Positions 1 to 9,327 are shown, counted from the stretch's first letter. The stretch is DNA of 59,388 nucleotides from Erysipelotrichaceae bacterium (GCA_012523895.1 JAAYSZ010000033.1:1-59388); one strand, 5' to 3'. Notes: generated by a model not told the origin, from the sequence alone. Program-made: numbers and translations.

Positions 1-1120
1 ATCAATAAAAATTAATTTATTAAAGAATGGAACAAAGATTAATAGTCAGACAGTTACAGATGATGGATCAGGCAACTGGACATGGACTTTTGCGGGATTA
101 GATAAGTATGAAAATGGAACATTAATACCATATTCAATTACAGAAGAAGCAATATCAGAATATTCAACACAAGTAAATGGATATGATGTAACAAACTCAT
201 ACACACCAGGAAAGACAAGTGTACAAGTTACAAAGTCATGGCAAGATAATAATGATCAAGATGGAAAACGACCAGGAAGTGTAACAATTAAGTTATTAGC
301 GGATGGAGTAGATACAGGACAAACTGTAACTTTAACAACGGCTAATAATTGGACAAGTACATTTACAGATCTTGATGAATATAAAGCAGGACAAAAGATT
401 GTATATACAGTACAAGAAGTACCATTGGGAATTGTTGGATATAGTACAAGCATAAGTGGAGGTATGACTACAGGTTATGTAGTAACAAATACATTTAAAC
501 CAATAATAGTTGATCCACCAGTTTCAAAACAAATAGCTGGAAGCACACCAACTGTTTCTAATTCATTCACCTTTATAATGAAGGCGGATAACCCAGCACA
601 TCCAATGCCTTCAGGAAGTGTTGGTGGAGTTAAAGAAATTACAATAGTAGGTGCAGGAACAGTTGATTTTGGAACATTTGCGATTACCGTACCAGGAACT
701 TATAAATATACTATTTATGAAAGACAAGATGTTATACCAGGTTACACTATGGATACAGAAGTATATACGATTACACATGTTGTTACAGTAGATGCTCAAA
801 ATCAATTAGTATGTAATACAACTATTGTAAATACTGCTGGTGAACAAAAAAATAATGCAATATTTGTTAATGAATATACAAATACTGGAGGAGGTATAGG
901 AGGACCAGGAAGCCCTGATTCTCCACCAGGAAATAATCCAGAAGTAAAAATTACTTGTGCTGATTCAGGAATGGTATGGAGTGAAGATAAACAAATGTGT
1001 GTATATCCTTATAACCCACCATATACAGCTACAAACAATTCTCTATTCTTATGGATATCATTAATGATAAGCTCAACAATATTGTTAATAATCAATTTAT
1101 TTAAATATAGAGAAATATAA
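1..1120 (+). CDS. Cna-B/pilin-like surface protein, C-terminal part (5' truncated)
   Basis: The reading frame is already open at base 2, so the start lies outside the window. Visible parts in order: two Cna-B type repeats (the second begins VQVTKSWQDNNDQDGKRPGS, a standard Cna-B opening with the isopeptide Lys in VTKSW, and the repeats end in YSITEE and YTVQEV), then an FctA/Spy0128-like pilin linker domain (VSKQIAG...SFTFIM, GTYKYTIYE), a Gly/Pro linker (GGGIGGPGSPDSPPG), a short Cys pair segment (C-x12-C around GMVWSEDKQMC) and a C-terminal hydrophobic helix followed by KYREI. These are features of sortase- or membrane-anchored adhesins or pili. No LPXTG is present; PPYTATNN sits where the sorting motif would be. 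The gene ends before a stem-loop. Confidence 0.85.
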   Translation, partial: SIKINLLKNGTKINSQTVTDDGSGNWTWTFAGLDKYENGTLIPYSITEEAISEYSTQVNGYDVTNSYTPGKTSVQVTKSWQDNNDQDGKRPGSVTIKLLADGVDTGQTVTLTTANNWTSTFTDLDEYKAGQKIVYTVQEVPLGIVGYSTSISGGMTTGYVVTNTFKPIIVDPPVSKQIAGSTPTVSNSFTFIMKADNPAHPMPSGSVGGVKEITIVGAGTVDFGTFAITVPGTYKYTIYERQDVIPGYTMDTEVYTITHVVTVDAQNQLVCNTTIVNTAGEQKNNAIFVNEYTNTGGGIGGPGSPDSPPGNNPEVKITCADSGMVWSEDKQMCVYPYNPPYTATNNSLFLWISLMISSTILLIINLFKYREI

Positions 1121-1150
1121 AAAAAGATTAATAATTATCTTAATAAACAG

Positions 1151-1182
1151 TTTTAGCAAGTAGCTAGTGCTACTTGCTAAAA
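1151..1182 (+). terminator. Strong stem-loop after the surface protein gene
   Basis: Arms 1151-1164 and 1169-1182 are exact reverse complements (14 bp) around a TAGT loop. There is no clear T tract after it on the plus strand, so it may be a processed 3' end or weak terminator rather than a textbook intrinsic terminator. Confidence 0.55.
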
Positions 1183-1211
1183 AATGTAATAAAAAAACAA
1201 AAGATTGATGA

Positions 1212-1283
1212 TAAGTGCTTGAATTGTGCTTTATATCATGTTATTATATTCAAGCACTTACTTTAAATCCGCATGTGATTTAA
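1212..1283 (+). promoter_or_regulatory. Structured leader of rpmE (ribosomal protein L31 leader candidate)
   Basis: Two consecutive hairpins precede the rpmE ribosome binding site. The first has 13-bp perfect arms at 1212-1224 and 1248-1260, the second has 7-bp arms TTAAATC (1263-1269) and GATTTAA (1277-1283) around loop CGCATGT. The SD GGGAG lies just after. Autoregulatory L31 leader RNAs are known in Bacillota, so feedback control by L31 is the likely role. Identity with a known leader family is inferred from position and fold only. Confidence 0.6.
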
Positions 1284-1303
1284 GGCGGAAGGGAGAGAAA
1301 ATT

Positions 1304-1516
1304 ATGAAACCAGGAATTCATCCAAAATACGGAAAAACTACAGCGGTATGTACTAGTTGTGGCACTGAATTTGAAACTGGATCAACTAAAAAAGATATTA
1401 AGGTAGACACTTGTTCTAATTGTCATCCATTCTTTACAGGTAGACAACGTTTCGCAGCAGCACAAGGACGTATCGAGAAATTTAATAGAAAATTTGGTTT
1501 ATCAGATGAAGAATAA
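1304..1516 (+). CDS. rpmE: 50S ribosomal protein L31 (zinc-containing form)
   Basis: A 70-residue protein opening [20 protein letters not shown], which is the L31 N-terminus. Cys16, Cys19, Cys37 and Cys40 form the CxxC...CxxC zinc site, so this is the C+ paralogue whose zinc makes it exchangeable under zinc limitation in relatives. L31 bridges the 30S head and 50S central protuberance. The ATG at 1304 is chosen because GGGAG precedes it; an in-frame GTG at 1226 would translate through the leader hairpins and adds non-L31 sequence. It is followed directly by a terminator and by tdk, as in Bacillus. Confidence 0.97.
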   Translation: MKPGIHPKYGKTTAVCTSCGTEFETGSTKKDIKVDTCSNCHPFFTGRQRFAAAQGRIEKFNRKFGLSDEE

Positions 1517-1537
1517 GGCATTAGTCCTTATTTTTTA
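1512..1537 (+). terminator. Intrinsic terminator after rpmE
   Basis: AATAAGG (1512-1518) pairs with CCTTATT (1526-1532), followed by a run of T to 1537. The left arm overlaps the rpmE stop codon. Confidence 0.8.
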
Positions 1538-1566
1538 TTATAATAAAGTATAGAGGTAAAAAAATA

Positions 1567-2178
1567 ATGAGTATGATGTATAACCAATATAGACCTGGAT
1601 GGGTCGAAGTTATTGCAGGTTGCATGTTTGCAGGGAAAACAGAAGAGTTAATAAGAAGAATAAAAGTATTAGAATTTGCGAAAAAAAACATAAAAATTTT
1701 TAAGCCAGCTATAGATGATAGATATAGCATAACTAAAATAGTTTCACATGCAGGTAGTAGTGTTGATGCTATTGCAATTGAAAAATCAACAGATATTTTT
1801 GAATATATTGATGATGAAACTGATGTAGTCGCAATTGATGAAGTACAATTCTTTGATGAAGCAATTACAGAAGTATGCGACATACTAGCAAAAAAAGGCA
1901 AAAGAGTTATGGTTGCCGGATTAGATACGGATTTTAAAGGTGAACCTTTTGGAATGATGGCTACATTAATAACTGAAGCAGAATTTGTAACGAAATTAAC
2001 TGCTGTATGTACTGTATGTGGTTCCCCTGCGACAAGAACTCAAAGATTAGTGGATGGCAAGCCAGCAAGCTATAATGACCCACTAATACTTATTGGTGCA
2101 AGTGAATCGTATGAAGCAAGGTGTAGACATTGTCATCAAATCAAAGATAAAGAATCAAAAATAAAGGGGTGTTTTTAA
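1567..2178 (+). CDS. tdk: Thymidine kinase
   Basis: Type II thymidine kinase (203 aa), phosphorylating thymidine to dTMP in pyrimidine salvage. The P-loop GCMFAGKT is at residues 18-25, the Walker B/lasso region DEVQFFDE follows, and the C-terminal zinc-binding pairs CTVCG and CRHCH are intact. Length is normal for the family. SD AGAGGT lies 9-10 bases before the ATG; a second ATG two codons later is possible. Its stop overlaps the prfA start (TAATG), indicating translational coupling in an rpmE-tdk-prfA-prmC cluster. Confidence 0.96.
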   Translation: MSMMYNQYRPGWVEVIAGCMFAGKTEELIRRIKVLEFAKKNIKIFKPAIDDRYSITKIVSHAGSSVDAIAIEKSTDIFEYIDDETDVVAIDEVQFFDEAITEVCDILAKKGKRVMVAGLDTDFKGEPFGMMATLITEAEFVTKLTAVCTVCGSPATRTQRLVDGKPASYNDPLILIGASESYEARCRHCHQIKDKESKIKGCF

Positions 2179-3239
2179 TGATACAAAAATTAAAAGCTAT
2201 TAATGATAGATATTTAGAATTAAATGATCTTTTAATAAGCGATGAAATTATAAACAATCCAAAAGAAATGGCAAAACTTGCAAAGGAACAAGCTTCATTA
2301 CAACAATCTGTTGATGCTTATAATAAATACTTAACTTTGTCAGATAATATTGAACAAGCAAACATTATGCTTAAAGAAAATGATGAAGAATTAAGAGAAA
2401 TGGCAAAGATGGAAATTGAAGAATTAACACCTTTATTAGAAGAGCTATTAGAACACATTCAAATTCTATTAATTCCAAAAGATCCAGATGATGACCATGA
2501 TGTAATAATGGAAATAAGAGGTGGAGCCGGTGGAGATGAAGGAAACATTTTCGCTGGGGATTTATATAGAATGTATTCTAAATATGCTGAAAATAAAGGA
2601 TGGAAAGTTCAAGTTTTAGAAGCAAGTGAATCAGAAGCTGGAGGATTTACACAAATAATTTTTTCAATTAAAGGAAACGAAGTGTATAAAGAATTAAAGT
2701 TTGAATCAGGAGCCCATAGAGTTCAAAGAGTTCCAAAAACAGAAACTCAAGGAAGAATACATACTTCAACTGCAACAGTATTATGTCAACCTGAGGCAGA
2801 AGATGAAGATATTGAAATTGATATGGCTGATTTAACTTTTGAAACTCATAGAGCTACTGGAGCAGGAGGGCAGCACGTAAATAAGACAGATAGTGCTGTA
2901 AGAATTGTCCATGTACCTACTGGAATCACTGTTAATTGCCAAGAAGGAAGAAGTCAGTTAGAAAATAGAGAAACAGCTTTAAGATTAATTAAAACTAGAG
3001 TAAGAGAAGAGTTACAAAGAAGAAAAGATGAAGAAGAAGGAATCATCAGAAGAGCAAAGATTGGTACAGGAGATAGGTCTGAAAAAATAAGAACTTATAA
3101 CTATCCTCAAAACAGAGTAACTGATCATAGAATAGGTTTAACAATAACTCAATTAGATAGAATCATGGAAGGAAAGCTAGAAGATATTATTGAAGGTCTT
3201 TTAAGTGAAGAACAAAAACAAAAACTAGCTGAAAGTTAA
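2178..3239 (+). CDS. prfA: Peptide chain release factor 1
   Basis: RF1 (353 aa), decoding UAA/UAG and releasing the nascent chain. The stop-codon recognition tripeptide is PKT in VPKTETQGRIHTS (RF1-type PxT rather than RF2 SPF), and the catalytic GGQ lies in GAGGQHVNKTDSAVRI. The start at 2178 has SD AAAGGGGTG six bases upstream; the in-frame GTG at 2169 lies inside that SD and is rejected. The Gln of GGQ is the substrate of the methyltransferase encoded immediately downstream. Confidence 0.97.
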   Translation: MIQKLKAINDRYLELNDLLISDEIINNPKEMAKLAKEQASLQQSVDAYNKYLTLSDNIEQANIMLKENDEELREMAKMEIEELTPLLEELLEHIQILLIPKDPDDDHDVIMEIRGGAGGDEGNIFAGDLYRMYSKYAENKGWKVQVLEASESEAGGFTQIIFSIKGNEVYKELKFESGAHRVQRVPKTETQGRIHTSTATVLCQPEAEDEDIEIDMADLTFETHRATGAGGQHVNKTDSAVRIVHVPTGITVNCQEGRSQLENRETALRLIKTRVREELQRRKDEEEGIIRRAKIGTGDRSEKIRTYNYPQNRVTDHRIGLTITQLDRIMEGKLEDIIEGLLSEEQKQKLAES

Positions 3240-3240
3240 A

Positions 3241-4080
3241 ATGAATTATAGAGAATTAGTCACAAAATATAAAAATTTATGTTCAAAAAATAATATCCCT
3301 AAAGAAACTGCAATGTTTTATATGGTTGAACTAACTCAGGAAAATAAAAACAATCTGTATATGAACTTTGAAAATGAAGTTCCTACAGATTTTTTAGAAA
3401 AATATGAAAGAGGGATGGAAAGAATTTTAAAACATGAACCTGTACAACATGTACTAGGCTTTTCATGGTTTTATGGATATAAATTTATTGTAAATAAAGA
3501 TGTATTAATTCCTAGATATGAAACAGAAGAATTAGTATCAAACATACTAATGTCTATGGATGATAGATTTGATAATAAAGATTTAGTTATATGTGATATA
3601 GGTACAGGTTCTGGTGCAATCGCAATAACATTAAAAAAAGAAGAAAAAGATTTAACTGTATATGCTAGTGATATTAGTGAAGATGCTATTAAAGTCGCAA
3701 AAGAAAATGCAAAATTAAATAATGTTGATATTAATTTTATGGTAGGAGATATGTTAGAACCATTAAAAGATATTAAATTAGATATTTTAATATGTAATCC
3801 GCCATATATACCAAGTGATGAAGTATTGGAAGAATCAGTAAAAGAATATGAACCACATGTTGCATTATTTGGTGGTGAGGATGGTTTAAAATACTATAAG
3901 CATATATTTAAAAATTGTAAAAGTTATTTAAAAGAAAAGAGTTTTATGGCATTTGAAATAGGATGGAATCAAAAAGAAGCTTTAAGTAAAGAATTAATAA
4001 AAACCTTACCAGAAGCAACCTTTGAATTTATAAAGGATATTAATGGTAAGGATAGAATGTTATTTGTATATTTTAGTTGA
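3241..4080 (+). CDS. prmC: Release factor glutamine methyltransferase
   Basis: PrmC/HemK (279 aa) methylates the GGQ glutamine of release factors using SAM. It has the N-terminal helical domain, a Rossmann SAM site GTGSG at 121-125 and the N5-glutamine methyltransferase signature NPPY at 186-189. It begins one base after the prfA stop with no good SD of its own, so translation is probably coupled. It ends at a hairpin terminator shared with the convergent gene. Confidence 0.96.
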   Translation: MNYRELVTKYKNLCSKNNIPKETAMFYMVELTQENKNNLYMNFENEVPTDFLEKYERGMERILKHEPVQHVLGFSWFYGYKFIVNKDVLIPRYETEELVSNILMSMDDRFDNKDLVICDIGTGSGAIAITLKKEEKDLTVYASDISEDAIKVAKENAKLNNVDINFMVGDMLEPLKDIKLDILICNPPYIPSDEVLEESVKEYEPHVALFGGEDGLKYYKHIFKNCKSYLKEKSFMAFEIGWNQKEALSKELIKTLPEATFEFIKDINGKDRMLFVYFS

Positions 4081-4104
4081 GAAATCTTGTTCAAGATTTC
4101 TTTT
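4081..4104 (+). terminator. Terminator after prmC
   Basis: GAAATCTTG (4081-4089) and CAAGATTTC (4092-4100) are complementary, followed by TTTT. It lies at the junction of two convergent transcripts. Confidence 0.75.
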
Positions 4105-4756
4105 AATTTTGCAAAGTATCTAATAATTTTTTAATCGTATCTTTTCTAGAAGCAGTTCTAGTTGAAACAAAAAATCCAGCCGCAAAAAATAAGAAGAATG
4201 GAACTAATGCAAAGTCTGATAAAAATGTCATAGCAGTTAATACTAAAGAAAAAATACCTAAAAATATTGATGCCACAAGTAAGATACCTCCAACCTTGCT
4301 TTTCTTTTCTCTTTCTTCAAATAGTTTATTGAGAATACTTTTATCAAAGTAAGTCATTCTTAGATTAGTAAGTTCTCTTTGTGATTCTTTATTTTTTTGG
4401 CTTGCATAAGCTAATAACCAAATAGTCGCAATCATAAAACCTACAAAACCAAAAACAACAATAAAACTAAAAAAATCATTATATTGTGCAAACATTATTA
4501 AAAGGAAAAATATAGCTAAATTCACAAATATTCCAGCAGTGCCTAAAGATGCCATGTCTGTATATTTATCAGCTTCATCAATTAAAGGTGCAACTTTTTC
4601 AAGTGGAGTAGAAGGATCAAAGGTTTTGTTGAAATCTTCTTTTATTTTAGCTTGTTTATCTAAACTTTCATTATCTTTATATATTTCATCTAAAGCACGT
4701 ACAAGTGCATCTTCATTTAATGAAATATTTTCTTCTTCATATTTATATTGACTCAT
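4103..4756 (-). CDS. Hypothetical membrane protein, paralogue of the next gene
   Basis: Function not recognised. 217 aa: a charged, helical N-terminal ~65 residues (NTFDP-like stretch NKTFDPSTPLEKVAPLIDEADKY), two hydrophobic helices (about 70-95 and 97-115), a conserved loop LRMTYFDKSILNKLFEERE, two further hydrophobic helices and a basic tail RTASRKDTIKKLLDTLQN. SD AAGGAGAGA precedes the ATG. The neighbouring minus-strand gene encodes a protein with the same plan and the same loop and tail motifs, so this is a tandem duplication. Confidence 0.8.
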   Translation of the reverse strand: MSQYKYEEENISLNEDALVRALDEIYKDNESLDKQAKIKEDFNKTFDPSTPLEKVAPLIDEADKYTDMASLGTAGIFVNLAIFFLLIMFAQYNDFFSFIVVFGFVGFMIATIWLLAYASQKNKESQRELTNLRMTYFDKSILNKLFEEREKKSKVGGILLVASIFLGIFSLVLTAMTFLSDFALVPFFLFFAAGFFVSTRTASRKDTIKKLLDTLQN

Positions 4757-4802
4757 AGTAATCTCTCCTTGAATTATATTACCATATTAATTAGTAAAAA
4801 GA

Positions 4803-5462
4803 TTATTTTTGGATTGTATTTATCAATTTTTCTAATGTTTTCTTTCTTGTAGAAGTTCTTAAAAATATAAAAAGTCCAAAAGATAATGATAAAAATAAAG
4901 GGATAAAAAGAAATTCTGTACCATACATTATTATTGAATAAAAAGTAAATAAAAAACCCATAAAAATTGACATAAAAGAAAACATTGATACAACACTGTC
5001 TTTCTTTTTTCTTTTTTCTAATAATTTTTCAATTAAATTTTTATCGAAGTATTTCATTCTAAGATTTGAAAGCTTTTCTTGGGTTTCCGCAATACTATGA
5101 AGTGTAAAAGCCATTAAAAAAGTAAGCGCGGTAAAACTTATTAATAATAAGATAATTGATAAAAACATAAGCTTTTCATAGTGCACAATAAAAGTGATTG
5201 AACCTAAAAAAATCGCAAATATCAAAAACATGCTTGATAAACTAAATGCATATACATTTGCATATTTATCAGCTTTATCAATTAATGGTGTAATTAGTTC
5301 TAAAGGTGTATAAGGATCATATGTTTTATTTAAATCATCTTTATTTTCATCAAATATTTTTTCATTGTTTTTCATATTTTCTTTATACATCTCATCTAAT
5401 GCATTCATTAAACTTTCTTGTTTTAATGAACTGTTATCTTTTTTATAATTATATTCATTCAT
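4803..5462 (-). CDS. Hypothetical membrane protein, paralogue of the preceding gene
   Basis: 219 aa, same architecture as its neighbour: charged N-terminus with NKTYDPYTPLELITPLIDKA, four hydrophobic helices, loop LRMKYFDKNLIEKLLEKR and tail RTSTRKKTLEKLINTIQK. SD AAGGGGA precedes the ATG. It is transcribed first of the pair, divergently from tsaC, 46 bases ahead of its paralogue. No known domain is recognised. Confidence 0.8.
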   Translation of the reverse strand: MNEYNYKKDNSSLKQESLMNALDEMYKENMKNNEKIFDENKDDLNKTYDPYTPLELITPLIDKADKYANVYAFSLSSMFLIFAIFLGSITFIVHYEKLMFLSIILLLISFTALTFLMAFTLHSIAETQEKLSNLRMKYFDKNLIEKLLEKRKKKDSVVSMFSFMSIFMGFLFTFYSIIMYGTEFLFIPLFLSLSFGLFIFLRTSTRKKTLEKLINTIQK

Positions 5463-5557
5463 AATTAATTCCCCTTAAACAATATAGAAATGAAATTATA
5501 TTTTAAAATTGTTTTTTATTATTTATTGTCCTTAGTAGTATTTTATCATAAGTAGAA

Positions 5558-5563
5558 TATAAT
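5558..5563 (+). promoter_or_regulatory. Probable -10 element for tsaC
   Basis: TATAAT at 5558-5563, 20 bases before the tsaC ATG and upstream of the SD GAGGTTAAG. No convincing -35 hexamer at the standard spacing. Confidence 0.5.
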
Positions 5564-5582
5564 AATTAGTGAGGTTAAGATT

Positions 5583-6149
5583 ATGAAAATTGTAGAAAAA
5601 GAAAACATTGAAGAAATAGTTAAAGTATTAAAAGAAGATGGTGTAATCGCATATCCTACAGATACTGTTTATGGATTAGCTGTAAGATATTTTTCTAATA
5701 ATGCAAAAGAAAACTTGATAAACAAAAAAAATAGACCTTTAGAAAAATCTTTTCCAATAATGGTAAGTGATATAGAAATGTTAAAAGATATTGCAAATGT
5801 AAGTGATAGAGATGAAAAAATAATAAATAAACTAATGCCAGGACCTTTAACTGTTATCCTAAATAAAAAAGATAATGGAACTATAGCTGTAAGAATGGCA
5901 AGTGATAAATATATTAAAGAAATAATTAAAACATTAAATGAACCAATATATTTAACTAGTGCTAATAAATCAAATGAGCCAGTGTGTAAAAATGTAGAAG
6001 AAGTATTAAGTGCAAAGTTGTCTGACTTAATAGTAAAAGGAACTCCAGGAAATGATAAACCTAGCACTATAGTTGATCTTAGTAGTAAAGAGATTGTAAT
6101 TCTTAGAGAAGGTCCTATTTCTAAGGATGAAATATTAAATGTTGTTTAA
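5583..6149 (+). CDS. tsaC: L-threonylcarbamoyladenylate synthase (short TsaC type)
   Basis: Makes threonylcarbamoyl-AMP from threonine, bicarbonate and ATP, the first step of tRNA t6A37 modification. The 188-residue YrdC domain has the signature YPTDTVYGL near residue 21, the KxR-containing segment NKKNRPLEKSFPIMV, and PGPLTVIL. It lacks the extra C-terminal Sua5 domain found in Bacillus YwlC, so it is the short form. Its place between prmC and glyA matches the Bacillus order. Confidence 0.93.
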   Translation: MKIVEKENIEEIVKVLKEDGVIAYPTDTVYGLAVRYFSNNAKENLINKKNRPLEKSFPIMVSDIEMLKDIANVSDRDEKIINKLMPGPLTVILNKKDNGTIAVRMASDKYIKEIIKTLNEPIYLTSANKSNEPVCKNVEEVLSAKLSDLIVKGTPGNDKPSTIVDLSSKEIVILREGPISKDEILNVV

Positions 6150-6208
6150 TTTACTTTTTAAAAAAATGAATTTAGTGTATTGTATATAGTGTTATGGAGG
6201 TTTTAAGG

Positions 6209-7426
6209 ATGGATGTAGAATTACATAATGCAATAAATGCTGAAATAGAAAGGCAAAGATATAATATAGAATTAATTGCTTCTGAAAACTTTGTGTCTCA
6301 AGATGTATTAGATGCAGTAGGAAGTGTTTTAACTAATAAATATGCGGAAGGATATCCTTCAAGAAGATACTATGGCGGATGTAAGCATGTAGATGAAGTG
6401 GAAAATCTTGCGAAAGAAAGATTAAAGAAACTTTTTAATGCTGAACATGTTAATGTTCAGCCTCATTCAGGTTCTCAAGCAAATATGGCAGTTTATATGT
6501 CGGTATTAAAACCTAAGGATGTAGTTTTAGGTATGGATTTAAGTTGTGGAGGACACTTAACGCATGGTTCTAGATTAAGTTTTAGTGGAAAACTATATAA
6601 ATTTCATTCATATGGTGTAGATCAAGAAACTGAAATGATTGATTATGATATGGTGTTAAAACTTGCTAAAGGAATAAAACCAAAAATGATTGTAGTTGGC
6701 GCTAGTGCTTATTCTAGAGAAATAGATTTTAAGAAATTTAGAGAAATCTGTGATGAAGTAGGAGCATACATGATGGTTGATATGGCTCATATTGCTGGTT
6801 TAGTAGCCGCAGGAGTTCATAGTTCTCCAGTACCTTATGCAGATTTTGTAACTAGTACAACTCATAAAACATTAAGAGGTCCTAGAGGTGGAATAATCCT
6901 TTGTAAAGAAGAATATGCAAAGGTTATTGATAAAACAGTGTTTCCTGGAATTCAGGGAGGACCTTTAATGCATGTTATTGCTGGTAAGGCTGTTTGTTTT
7001 AGAGAAGCTTTACAACCTGAGTTTAAAACCTATGCTCAAAATGTTGTAAGAAACTGTAAGGTTTTATGTGATACATTAATTGAAGAGGGTTTTAGAATTG
7101 TTAGTGGTGGAACTGATAATCATTTAATAAGTGTTGATGTTAAAGGGTCTATTGGAATGACTGGTAAAGAAGCTGAAAAATTACTTGATGAAGTACATAT
7201 TACTTGTAATAAAAATACAATTCCTTATGATACTGAAAAACCTTTTATTACTAGTGGTATAAGATTAGGTACTGCCGCAATGACCACAAAAGGATTTAAT
7301 GAAGAAGATTTTAGGATTGTTGGAAAATTAATTTCAAAAATACTTAAAAATCCTGGCAATGAAGAAATTAAAGAAGAAGTTAAAAAAGAAGTTTATAAAT
7401 TAACTTTAGAACATCCGTTTTACTAG
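6209..7426 (+). CDS. glyA: Serine hydroxymethyltransferase
   Basis: PLP enzyme converting serine and tetrahydrofolate to glycine and methylene-THF. Family signatures: [32 protein letters not shown], the PLP-lysine segment [13 protein letters not shown], and [13 protein letters not shown] near the end. ATG 6209 is chosen because GGAGG (6196-6200) lies 8 bases upstream; the in-frame ATG at 6194 overlaps that SD. The resulting 405 aa is normal length. A terminator follows. Confidence 0.97.
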   Translation: MDVELHNAINAEIERQRYNIELIASENFVSQDVLDAVGSVLTNKYAEGYPSRRYYGGCKHVDEVENLAKERLKKLFNAEHVNVQPHSGSQANMAVYMSVLKPKDVVLGMDLSCGGHLTHGSRLSFSGKLYKFHSYGVDQETEMIDYDMVLKLAKGIKPKMIVVGASAYSREIDFKKFREICDEVGAYMMVDMAHIAGLVAAGVHSSPVPYADFVTSTTHKTLRGPRGGIILCKEEYAKVIDKTVFPGIQGGPLMHVIAGKAVCFREALQPEFKTYAQNVVRNCKVLCDTLIEEGFRIVSGGTDNHLISVDVKGSIGMTGKEAEKLLDEVHITCNKNTIPYDTEKPFITSGIRLGTAAMTTKGFNEEDFRIVGKLISKILKNPGNEEIKEEVKKEVYKLTLEHPFY

Positions 7427-7451
7427 CCCTCAAATAATATGAGGGTTTTTT
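7427..7451 (+). terminator. Intrinsic terminator after glyA
   Basis: CCCTCA (7427-7432) pairs with TGAGGG (7440-7445), then six T. Confidence 0.88.
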
Positions 7452-7465
7452 ATTAAGGAGGAAAT

Positions 7466-8926
7466 GTGAAAAAACAATATATTGCAATTGATTTAAAAGC
7501 TTTTTATGCTTCTGTAGAATGTATTGAAAGAAATTTAGATCCTCTTACTACTAACCTTGTTGTTGCAGATAATAGTAGAACAAATAAAACAATATGTTTA
7601 GCTGTTTCTCCATCTTTAAAGATGTATGGTATAGCATCTAGACCAAGACTGTTTGAAGTAGAACAAAAGGTTAAAGAAATAAATAGAGAAAGATTAAAAA
7701 TTAGTAGAAAGTTTAAAGGGTCTAGTTTTTATGATGTTGATTTAAGGCTTAATCCAAGTTTAAAACTTGATTATATAGTGGCTATGCCAAGAATGGCTTT
7801 ATATATTGAATATAGTAGTAGAATATATGATATTTATTTAAAGTATGTTTCTAAAGAAGATATTCATGTTTATTCAATTGATGAAGTATTTATGGATGTT
7901 ACTAATTATTTAAAAACATACAATACAACCGCAGAAGATTTAGCAATGAAAATAATTGTTGATGTTTTAACTAATACAGGAGTTACTGCAACTGCAGGAG
8001 TTGGAACTAATTTGTATTTAAGTAAGGTCGCAATGGATATTGTAGCTAAAAAACTTCCGCCTAATGAAAATGGTGTAAGATTAGCATCACTAGATGAGAT
8101 ATCTTATAGATATAATTTATGGAATCATAAGCCACTAACTGATTTTTGGAGAATTGGAAGGGGATATAGTAGAAAACTTGAAGCACATGGTATGTATACT
8201 ATGGGAGATATTGCAAGATGTTCTTTAGAAAATGAAGATTTACTTTATGATTTATTTGGTATAAATGCAGAGCTATTGATTGATCATGCATGGGGTTATG
8301 AACCTTGTACAATGAAGGATATTAAAAATTATAAACCTAGTGCTAAAAGTTTAGGGTCAGGACAAGTTTTGCATAAGCCTTATCCTTATAAAAAAGCAAA
8401 GCTAATTATAAAAGAGATGGTTGATTTACTTACTCTTGATATGGTTGATAAAGGTTTAGTAAGTAATCAATTTGTTTTAACAATAGGTTATGATATAAAA
8501 AATGTTACAGACGATTATAAAGGTGAAATAAAAGTTGATTTTTATGGCAGAAAAATACCTAAGCATTCTTCAGGAACAGCTAATTTAGATATGTATACTT
8601 CTTCTACAAAACTTATTACTAAAGCAATAGTTGATTTATTTGATAATATAGTAAATAAAAATTTATATGTAAGAAAAGTATCTTTAGCAGCAACAAAGGT
8701 AATAAGTGAACAGGAACTTAAAGATAAAAATGTATTTAATCAAATGAACTTATTTAATCAAGATTTTAAACAAGATGAAAAATTAGAAAAAGAAAGAGAT
8801 CTTCAAAATACAATATTAAATATTAAGAAAAAATATGGAAAAAATTCAATTTTAAAAGGAATGAATTTAGAAGAGGATGCAACTACTCTTGATAGAAATA
8901 AACAGATTGGTGGTCATAAAGCATGA
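7466..8926 (+). CDS. Y-family DNA polymerase (UmuC/UvrX-like)
   Basis: Translesion polymerase, 486 aa. The catalytic metal motifs are visible: IDLKAFYASVE at the N-terminus and YSIDEVFMDV (SIDE) in the palm, with GVGTNLYLSKVAMD following. The little-finger region is intact. QMNLF in the C-terminal tail is a typical beta-clamp-binding pentapeptide. It starts with GTG at 7466 directly after SD AAGGAGG; an ATG two bases earlier runs into TGA. The next gene, a YolD-like protein, overlaps by four bases, the usual pairing in Bacillota plasmids and phages, so this two-gene cassette may be acquired. Confidence 0.92.
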   Translation: MKKQYIAIDLKAFYASVECIERNLDPLTTNLVVADNSRTNKTICLAVSPSLKMYGIASRPRLFEVEQKVKEINRERLKISRKFKGSSFYDVDLRLNPSLKLDYIVAMPRMALYIEYSSRIYDIYLKYVSKEDIHVYSIDEVFMDVTNYLKTYNTTAEDLAMKIIVDVLTNTGVTATAGVGTNLYLSKVAMDIVAKKLPPNENGVRLASLDEISYRYNLWNHKPLTDFWRIGRGYSRKLEAHGMYTMGDIARCSLENEDLLYDLFGINAELLIDHAWGYEPCTMKDIKNYKPSAKSLGSGQVLHKPYPYKKAKLIIKEMVDLLTLDMVDKGLVSNQFVLTIGYDIKNVTDDYKGEIKVDFYGRKIPKHSSGTANLDMYTSSTKLITKAIVDLFDNIVNKNLYVRKVSLAATKVISEQELKDKNVFNQMNLFNQDFKQDEKLEKERDLQNTILNIKKKYGKNSILKGMNLEEDATTLDRNKQIGGHKA

Positions 8927-9327
8927 AAAAATATGAAGATATTATTAATTTATCTAGACCTATATCTAAAAAAAGAATCCCAATGCCCAGGATTAATAGA
9001 GCAGCTCAATTTGCGCCTTTTTCTGCATTAAAAGGACATGAAGAATCTATTGAAGAAACTTCAAGAGCAACACAAGAGAAAATTGAACTAGATGAATATC
9101 AAAAGTATTTGATTAATGATAAGTTATTGATTATTAAAGATAATATAAAAAATAATATAAAAATTGGTGTTGTCTATTTTAAAAAGGATAAAACTAAAAA
9201 GGGCGGAAGTTATATAAAACATGTAGGTATTGTAAAAGATATTGATGAATATAGCTTTATATTAAAGATGAAGGAAGGAATAAATATAAATATAAAAGAT
9301 ATTGTTAAGTTAGATATAGAAATATAA
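8923..9327 (+). CDS. YolD-like protein
   Basis: 134 aa; the N-terminal motif MPRINRAAQFAPFSALKGHE is characteristic of the YolD-like family, small proteins encoded beside Y-family polymerases and thought to assist or control them. The ATGA overlap with the polymerase gene shows one transcript and coupled translation. Biochemical role is not established. Confidence 0.85.
   Translation: MKKYEDIINLSRPISKKRIPMPRINRAAQFAPFSALKGHEESIEETSRATQEKIELDEYQKYLINDKLLIIKDNIKNNIKIGVVYFKKDKTKKGGSYIKHVGIVKDIDEYSFILKMKEGININIKDIVKLDIEI

Noticed and set aside
1521..1901. 126-codon open frame on the minus strand over tdk
   Set aside because: Lies wholly inside tdk, low-complexity Ile/Ser-rich translation, no SD; a shadow.
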